This document shows positions 59,160-64,000 of a stretch of DNA of 64,000 nucleotides, in pieces. The stretch is from Bordetella parapertussis (GTDB lineage Bacteria > Pseudomonadota > Gammaproteobacteria > Burkholderiales > Burkholderiaceae_B): the NCBI GenBank assembly GCA_945897365.1, contig CAMDFD010000001.1:1-64000 (forward strand), written 5' to 3'. The position numbers and the translations under genes are program-made. The number at the start of each line of letters is the position of its first letter. The first letter of the stretch is position 1. The notes under the pieces were generated by a model. It did not search any database. It was given only the letters and a program-made list of their open reading frames with translations, and was not told the origin of the DNA.

Positions 59160-59771
59160 TTAGGCTTCGAGTTGGCAGGCTTTGAACGATGGTAACGCTT
59201 CGCAACGTGCCGTCAGGGCCACGAGGTGAGGGAAGTCGGCGGCAACGGCAACCTTGGGGATCATTTTGTTGAGAAAGAACCAACCGACGGCAACGGTCAG
59301 GCAATCAAGGCGGGCCTTGTCGCCACCCGGAAACGTATTTTTGGCGGCGAGTTCCTCGAGCATGACTAGGCTAGCGCGCACTTGTGCACTAAGACCGTCG
59401 ATGAAGGGCTGATGAACTTTTTCAGCGGGACGCTTGAGGGGTTCGTACAAAATCTGAATCGCCTTGTCGAGGCCGCTGGTCATTACGGCGCAATGCTGGA
59501 GAATGTGACGGCGATCGGCGCCGCTGGCTGGCAGCAGTTTCTGGCCGGGGCTCATTTCAAGCAGGGTATCGATGATGGCCGAGCTTTCGACCAGGTGCTC
59601 GCCATTGTCCAGCACGAGAACAGGTACCTTGGCGATAGGGTTAAACGACTTGATGGCTTCGACGTCTTTGGCGGTCGACAGGCTTTTATGCTCGTAGGGG
59701 ATGCCGAGCGTTTGCAAAACGACGCCGACGCGACGAACAAAGGGTGAAACATAGCGGCCAACCAAAATCAT
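59160..59771 (-). CDS. Glutathione S-transferase
   Basis: The protein has 203 residues. The N-terminal domain has MILVGRYVSPFVRRVGVVLQ with serine at the catalytic site (YVSPFVRR) and the VPVLVLDNGEHLVESSAIID glutathione site. The C-domain begins near 85. This is the soluble beta-proteobacterial GST group. It is transcribed ahead of the MFS gene with a few bases between, so they form a two-gene unit, perhaps for a toxic electrophile or acid. Confidence 0.9.
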   Translation of the reverse strand: MILVGRYVSPFVRRVGVVLQTLGIPYEHKSLSTAKDVEAIKSFNPIAKVPVLVLDNGEHLVESSAIIDTLLEMSPGQKLLPASGADRRHILQHCAVMTSGLDKAIQILYEPLKRPAEKVHQPFIDGLSAQVRASLVMLEELAAKNTFPGGDKARLDCLTVAVGWFFLNKMIPKVAVAADFPHLVALTARCEALPSFKACQLEA

Positions 59772-59870
59772 TTTTATCTCCAGTTTGTGTGGGTGTTGTG
59801 TATGGCGGTGTTGTATTGATTTACAGTTGAGTATCGCTCAAATTTGTCCTTGTACCAAGAGATCCTGAAG

Positions 59871-60599
59871 ATGACTCGAAATATGCCCTTTAAAAGCACT
59901 TTTATAAACGGTGTTGCCTGGGTGATTGCCCTGGCCATTTCCTCAAGCGCCTTGGCTCAAACCAGTACTCAGAGCCCAAGGGTTGATTTGGGAGACTTTA
60001 AGATTGACCTGACTGAGGTCAGTATCGGTCGTTTTGCCGAGTATGCCCAACGCAAAGGTCTCGTGACCGAGGCTGAGCGAAGCGGGGGAGGTTTCGAGTA
60101 TGTGATGGGCTGGCAAAAGCGCCCAGGCTGGAACTGGCGCACACCCTTTGGCATCCCGGCTCAAGTCGATGAGCCCGCAGTTCAGATCAAGTGGGCGGAG
60201 GCACGTGCTTTTTGTCAGGATGCGGGTGGAGATCTGCCCACCAAAGCGCAGTGGCAACGGGCGGCTTACATCGAACAGCGTGACAACCCTCCCGCACCCT
60301 TTATCAAGGGTAAAACCTACGAATATCCTACGGGAGATACCGGCCAGGGTGCCAATGTGAAGGGCGGCGCGGATGGCTGGGAGCGTCATGCTCCGGTCGG
60401 TCGCACGCGCGCCGGTGTGAATGGTCTGTATGACATGGGGGCGAACGCTTGGGAATGGTTGTTGGACGCCCAAGGTAAGACGCACCTGACCGCAGGGGGT
60501 TCCTGGTGGTATGGGCCTTCGCAAATGCGTGTTGAAGGCATGCAATACAAGCCAGACGATGTGTATGTGGTCTATATCGGCTTTCGCTGCGTATACTAA
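59871..60599 (+). CDS. Exported SUMF1/FGE-domain protein lacking the catalytic cysteines
   Basis: This protein is 242 residues from the ATG at 59871 (or 59883); a TTG at 59844 is less likely. A signal peptide ends SSALAQT. The sulfatase-modifying-factor fold is clear: DLTEVSIGRFAEYAQRKGLV, VQIKWAEARAFCQDAGGDLP, KAQWQRAAY and NGLYDMGANAWEWL, then GGSWWYGPSQMRVEGMQYKP and FRCVY. Formylglycine-generating enzymes use two cysteines in the GGSW-C--C--R region; here the stretch is WYGPSQMR without them. It is therefore a non-FGE member, perhaps binding an envelope partner. Confidence 0.8.
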   Translation: MTRNMPFKSTFINGVAWVIALAISSSALAQTSTQSPRVDLGDFKIDLTEVSIGRFAEYAQRKGLVTEAERSGGGFEYVMGWQKRPGWNWRTPFGIPAQVDEPAVQIKWAEARAFCQDAGGDLPTKAQWQRAAYIEQRDNPPAPFIKGKTYEYPTGDTGQGANVKGGADGWERHAPVGRTRAGVNGLYDMGANAWEWLLDAQGKTHLTAGGSWWYGPSQMRVEGMQYKPDDVYVVYIGFRCVY

Positions 60600-60636
60600 G
60601 CTTTAACATCGTTTGTTTTTATTTTAGGAGATCCCT

Positions 60637-60981
60637 GTGTCTACGCCTATCAGCGCTTTAAATCCCGATTTTGCCGTCGCGCCTCAGTTGCAGCCGGGTG
60701 ATATGGCTGCGGTTGCCGCGGCGGGTTTTAAAAGCGTCATTATCAATCGCCCTGATTACGAATCGGGTCCGGATCAACCAACGGCGGCTGCAGTGAGTGC
60801 TGCGGCCAAAGCTGCCGGTCTAGCCGTTGAGTATCAGCCGGTGGTGAGCGGCGGGATGACTGCGCAAGATGTCGAGCGCTTTACAGAGCTTTTAGGAACG
60901 CTGCCTAAACCGATTTTGGCGTATTGCCGCTCGGGTACCCGTTGCACAGTCCTGTATCGGGCCGCGACTGGAAATGCTTGA
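60637..60981 (+). CDS. DUF442/TIGR01244 phosphatase-sulfurtransferase-like protein
   Basis: The protein has 114 residues. The GTG at 60637 follows TTAGGAGATCCCT. ISALNPDFAVAPQLQPGDMA starts the family pattern and AAGFKSVIINRPDYESGPDQ follows. The C-terminal active loop is YCRSGTRC with the catalytic cysteine in a PTP-type C-x5-R-like arrangement. In many bacteria this domain is fused to a beta-lactamase-like domain in sulfide metabolism. Here it stands alone. It is probably cytoplasmic. Confidence 0.85.
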   Translation: MSTPISALNPDFAVAPQLQPGDMAAVAAAGFKSVIINRPDYESGPDQPTAAAVSAAAKAAGLAVEYQPVVSGGMTAQDVERFTELLGTLPKPILAYCRSGTRCTVLYRAATGNA

Positions 60982-61070
60982 TTTGGATCAATTGTCCGCA
61001 TTTTCCCTATTGGGTTGTTACGGTTTAGGGGCTAGTATGTAGTCGTGCAGTTTTCTTTGGAGGAAAGTCC

Positions 61071-61538
61071 ATGATGTTCCAAAAAATATTAATCCCGACC
61101 GACGGCTCTGCATTGTCAGCGCAATCTGCAAATGCGGGTATTTCTTTTGCACGCTCTACGGGTGCTGAGATCGTGGCACTCCACGTTTCACAGCCTTTTG
61201 CGGCGACGATGGGTTTTGACGGTATGTCAGCGGCCTATGCCATCACCGATGAGGACTATGACAAAGCGAATGCAGAGCAAGCTAAAAAGCACCTCAAAGC
61301 TGTGGTGGATCGCGCCGAAACCGCAGGCGTTAAGGCCACTGCGCACGCTGTGTCGAACTTCAATATCGCAGACGGTATTGTTCAAGCCGCGACGGATTAT
61401 CAGTGCGAATTGATTTTTATTTCTAGCCATGGGCGCAGCGGTTTGTCACGTTTGCTGCTGGGTAGCGTGACGACCAAGGTGCTTGCGTTGACCCATACTT
61501 CCGTGTTGGTGTATCGGGTCAAAGACGAGGCGAAGTAA
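61071..61538 (+). CDS. Universal stress protein (UspA family)
   Basis: The protein has 155 residues with GGAGGAAAG as ribosome-binding site. MFQKILIPTDGSALSAQSAN is the start of the USP fold and GRSGLSRLLLGSVTTKVLAL near residue 125 holds the G-x2-G-x9-G-(S/T) ATP-binding motif. It likely binds ATP and acts in stress or metabolic standstill. Confidence 0.95.
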   Translation: MMFQKILIPTDGSALSAQSANAGISFARSTGAEIVALHVSQPFAATMGFDGMSAAYAITDEDYDKANAEQAKKHLKAVVDRAETAGVKATAHAVSNFNIADGIVQAATDYQCELIFISSHGRSGLSRLLLGSVTTKVLALTHTSVLVYRVKDEAK

Positions 61539-61539
61539 T

Positions 61540-61563
61540 CGAGGTGAAGCACGAGGTGAAGCA
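61540..61563 (+). repeat. 12-bp tandem duplication
   Basis: CGAGGTGAAGCA occurs twice in a row right after the stress-protein stop. It lies in the 175-bp gap before the peroxiredoxin gene and is probably slippage. Confidence 0.85.
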
Positions 61564-61713
61564 AGACCACACACTCATTGTGGAGATTGCTCGGGGGCGT
61601 ATGTTTGTTTGTGATTTGCCCTCGCACTTGATCCTTAGCTGGCATATGATAGAGGTCACGCTAGGCTCAAGTGTGGCAGCCGTCGCTGCCCGTGAAGCCT
61701 CAGGAGAGCGCAT

Positions 61714-62217
61714 ATGACTATCAAAGTCGGCGATCGGGTTCCCGATGCCACACTCACAGAATTCATAGAAACTGAAACAGCAGGCTGCACCGTTGGCCCA
61801 AATGCGTTTAAAGTTTCCGACTTGGTCAAGGGCAAAAAGATTTTGATGTTTGCGCTGCCTGGCGCCTTTACGCCAACTTGCTCAGCCAAACACGTGCCTA
61901 GCTATGTTGAGCATTTTGACGCGATCAAAGCCAAGGGCGTTGACGAAGTGTGGTGCGTTGCCGTCAATGACGCCTTTGTCATGGGTGCCTGGGGCCGCGA
62001 GCAGAAAGCCGCTGGCAAGGTTCGCATGATGGGCGATGGTTCTGCTGAGTGGACTAAAGCACTCGGTTTGGAACTCGACCTCAATGCGCGCGGCATGGGT
62101 ACTCGCTCAACGCGTTACGCAGCCTATATCGATGACGGTGTCGTCAAAGTTTTACATGTCGAAGGTCCTGGCAAGTACGAGATCAGCGACGCTGCTTCGA
62201 TGCTCAAAGCGATCTAA
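61714..62217 (+). CDS. Peroxiredoxin, Prx5/AhpE-like type
   Basis: The protein has 167 residues. The peroxidatic cysteine is C56 in PGAFTPTCSAKHVPSYVEHF. IETETAGC (C25) and VWCVAVNDAFVMGAWG are also typical of the Prx5 group, which reduces H2O2 and organic peroxides with glutathione/glutaredoxin. AGGAG precedes the start. A good terminator follows at 62280. Confidence 0.95.
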   Translation: MTIKVGDRVPDATLTEFIETETAGCTVGPNAFKVSDLVKGKKILMFALPGAFTPTCSAKHVPSYVEHFDAIKAKGVDEVWCVAVNDAFVMGAWGREQKAAGKVRMMGDGSAEWTKALGLELDLNARGMGTRSTRYAAYIDDGVVKVLHVEGPGKYEISDAASMLKAI

Positions 62218-62279
62218 GCGATTCGTTTTTTTGTAGGCTGAGTCTGACGGACTAGTTTCGTCACACTCACGTTTCATTT

Positions 62280-62325
62280 CATCCCGTCTCATGAGGGCCT
62301 CTGCCCTTTCTAGGCGGGATGTTTT
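62280..62325 (+). terminator. Intrinsic terminator after the peroxiredoxin gene
   Basis: CATCCCG (62280-62286) pairs with CGGGATG (62315-62321), with a nested GGGC/GCCC stem inside, followed by TTTT. It ends the peroxiredoxin transcript 10 bp before the next start codon. Confidence 0.85.
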
Positions 62326-62334
62326 CATATTCAG

Positions 62335-63471
62335 ATGATCTCAACCCTAAGTTCCTTTCCCTCGCTGTATTTGGCCACGCTGTTGATGCTGGTCAGTACG
62401 GGACTATTCAACACCTACATCGCATTGAAATTGTCCGCCGAGTCGGTGAGCGCCTTTTGGATCGGGACACTGATTTCTGCTTACTACTTGGGTCTGGTGT
62501 TTGGTGCGCGGATCGGACATCGGTTGATCATTCGAGTGGGACATGTCCGCGCTTGCGCGACCGCCGCGATCTTGTCGATTTGTGCAGTACTGTCTCAAAG
62601 TTTGTTTGACTCTTTACCGATCTGGATCGGCTTGCGCTTGATCGTTGGCGTGGCGATGTCGGTGCAATACATCGTGGTGGAAAGCTGGCTCAACGAGCAA
62701 ACAGAAAATAGTCATCGCGGTCGTGTGATGTCTGTCTATATGGTGATGTCTGGCACGGGCACCGCGCTTGGTCAACTCGCGATTACGCTTTACCCAACAT
62801 TGGATTTGCGTCCACTTATTTTTGTGGCGCTTTGTCAGGCGCTGAGCTTGCTGCCGATCGTGTTGACGCAACGCAAGCTGCCTATCCCACAGCCTCCCGC
62901 GCCGATCGATTTTCCTTATTTTTTCAAAGCGGCTCCGCAGGCGCTTTTTACCGTATTTTTAGCGGGAAATATTTCTGCATCGTTTTATGGTTTGGCTGCA
63001 GTGTTTGCCTATGGACAAGGCTTGAGTACGCCGCAGATTGCGCTCTACACAGCGACGAGTGTGATTGCGGGCTTGATGGCACAGTGGCCGATGGGTTGGC
63101 TGTCTGATCGAACGGACCGCGCGAAGTTGATCCGCAATAATGCTGTGATCTTTACTGTCATTGCTGTGTTGATGTGGGGTTGGATGAGTTGGCCGTATTG
63201 GGTGATGCTGATTTTTGCCGCGGGCTTTGGGGTGATTCAGTTCACCTTTTATACCCTGGCCTCTAACCTTGCCAATGACCGCGTCACTGCTGAGAAGCGG
63301 GTGGGCTTGGCTGCTGTGGTGATGATGACCTATGGCTTGGGTGCCACGATCGGACCGATGATCGCGGGTGCCCTGATGCGTGCCGGTGGCCCCAATATGC
63401 TCTATGTGTTTAGTTCGGTGTGCGCCTTGATTCTGGTGTTGTTGATGTGGCAGCCTAAATGGACTCGGTAA
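62335..63471 (+). CDS. MFS transporter (YcaD-like group)
   Basis: The protein has 378 residues and 11-12 segments. VVESWLNEQTENSHRGRVMS, then YMVMSGTGTALGQLAITLYP near residue 120 are the marks of the YcaD/UMF-like group, and WLSDRTDRAKLIRNNAVIFT holds the D-R-x-D loop. The substrate is unknown. It overlaps the start of the next gene by 13 bp. Confidence 0.85.
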   Translation: MISTLSSFPSLYLATLLMLVSTGLFNTYIALKLSAESVSAFWIGTLISAYYLGLVFGARIGHRLIIRVGHVRACATAAILSICAVLSQSLFDSLPIWIGLRLIVGVAMSVQYIVVESWLNEQTENSHRGRVMSVYMVMSGTGTALGQLAITLYPTLDLRPLIFVALCQALSLLPIVLTQRKLPIPQPPAPIDFPYFFKAAPQALFTVFLAGNISASFYGLAAVFAYGQGLSTPQIALYTATSVIAGLMAQWPMGWLSDRTDRAKLIRNNAVIFTVIAVLMWGWMSWPYWVMLIFAAGFGVIQFTFYTLASNLANDRVTAEKRVGLAAVVMMTYGLGATIGPMIAGALMRAGGPNMLYVFSSVCALILVLLMWQPKWTR

Positions 63472-64000
63472 GCCAGATCGCGCTGGGTGCGGCGATCACG
63501 GTCGCGGTGATGGGGCGTCGCACTGCGGTATGGAAAGCTGCGCTCTGGGGTGGTGTCGCGGGGACTCTGCCAGATCTGGATGCGGTTATCAATCACGGCG
63601 ACCCCATTTTAAATATGATCCGCCATCGCGCTGAGAGTCACTCCTTGTTGTACTTGAGCCTGTTGGCACCAATCCTGGGCTGGGGCTTAGCCAGGCGACA
63701 GGGGCAGGGTCACACCACGCTCTGGCGCAGATGGACCTTGGCGTTTTGGTTGGCGCTCTTTACTCATCCACTGCTCGATGTGATGACGGTGTATGGCACG
63801 CGATTATTGCTCCCGTTTACGGATCACCCGTATGGTGTGGGAAGTATTTTTATTATTGATCCTCTGTATACCGTTCCGCTTTTAATCGGTTTAGGTGCGG
63901 CGTTGATCTTGAAGTCTGCGCGTGGCTTGAAATGGAACGCGGTCGGACTCGCCTTTAGTACCCTGTATCTGGCGTGGGGCGTTGCTGTTCAAGCGCATAT
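63459..64000 (+). CDS. YdjM-like membrane-bound metal-dependent hydrolase (partial)
   Basis: The frame is open from the ATG at 63459 to the window end, 180 codons. It reads MDSVSQIALGAAITVAVMGR, then GTLPDLDAVI and RAESHSLL, FTHPLLDVMTVYGTRLL and VGSIFIIDPLYTVPLLIG. These D/H motifs and the hydrophobic segments are those of the YdjM family (LexA-regulated inner-membrane hydrolase-like proteins). The C-terminus lies outside the window. Confidence 0.88.
   Translation, partial: MDSVSQIALGAAITVAVMGRRTAVWKAALWGGVAGTLPDLDAVINHGDPILNMIRHRAESHSLLYLSLLAPILGWGLARRQGQGHTTLWRRWTLAFWLALFTHPLLDVMTVYGTRLLLPFTDHPYGVGSIFIIDPLYTVPLLIGLGAALILKSARGLKWNAVGLAFSTLYLAWGVAVQAH

Noticed and set aside
1..64000. tRNA, rRNA genes and CRISPR arrays
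   Set aside because: I looked for the TTCGA loop with acceptor pairing, for rRNA signatures and for regularly spaced short repeats and found none.

Overview
The window looks like a betaproteobacterial chromosome segment, most likely Burkholderiales and close to Alcaligenaceae/Burkholderiaceae. The reasons are three intact Bug/TctC-type binding proteins plus one fragment, a complete TRAP operon, AtuA-type and PrpF proteins, DUF2946/DUF3300/DUF2950 proteins and SlyX. I found no rRNA, tRNA or CRISPR array. The placement rests on protein family content, not on a search.

Positions 1-12,050 are mosaic accessory DNA: a recombinase-associated protein, a decayed IS6-family element abutting a cut spermidine-synthase-like gene, and a catabolic cluster at 2.1-9.2 kb. 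That cluster holds a Bug receptor, an FAH-family C-C hydrolase, a GntR regulator, an intradiol (hydroxyquinol-type) dioxygenase, a HadB/RutE reductase, malonyl-CoA synthetase and malonyl-CoA decarboxylase. A Doc toxin-antitoxin pair inside short direct repeats, a lipoprotein fusing a hydrolase-like domain to a lipocalin, and an internally deleted outer-membrane protein follow. Two diverged copies of a roughly 270-bp repeat bracket the dioxygenase cluster.

Positions 12.5-22.5 kb form one long plus-strand operon: amidohydrolase, M20 peptidase/deacylase, DUF1028 protein, a complete peptide-type ABC importer (with its two ATPases fused) and an MmgE/PrpD protein. It ends against a dead phage-P4-type integrase, which suggests an island boundary. 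Positions 23.5-31.6 kb appear more AT-rich and hold a CDP-diacylglycerol diphosphatase-like lipoprotein, a RidA-like protein, a Pht5-like protein, a methyltransferase preceded by a stolen dctP leader, a secreted amine oxidase, and a DASS transporter overlapping a substrate-binding protein.

From 31.6 kb the sequence looks like ordinary host background: a TRAP operon with a dehydrogenase and a polysaccharide-deacetylase-family enzyme, two Bug genes, split AtuA genes, a copper-related MbnP/MbnH operon, an AAA/DUF4143 ATPase, a Gdt1-type Mn2+/Ca2+ transporter, an SbtA-type transporter divergent from a LysR regulator and cyanophycinase, DUF3300/DUF2950 envelope proteins, a PrpF-AllA-GST operon, a GST-MFS pair with a strong hairpin over the MFS start, and a run of small stress and housekeeping genes.

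The most interesting candidate systems are the dioxygenase/FAH/malonyl-CoA cluster, which may be an aromatic pathway ending in pyruvate plus malonate rather than 3-oxoadipate; the DASS carrier coupled to a binding protein; the copper operon whose PCuAC protein has lost its copper ligands; and the amidohydrolase-DUF1028-ABC operon of unknown substrate.
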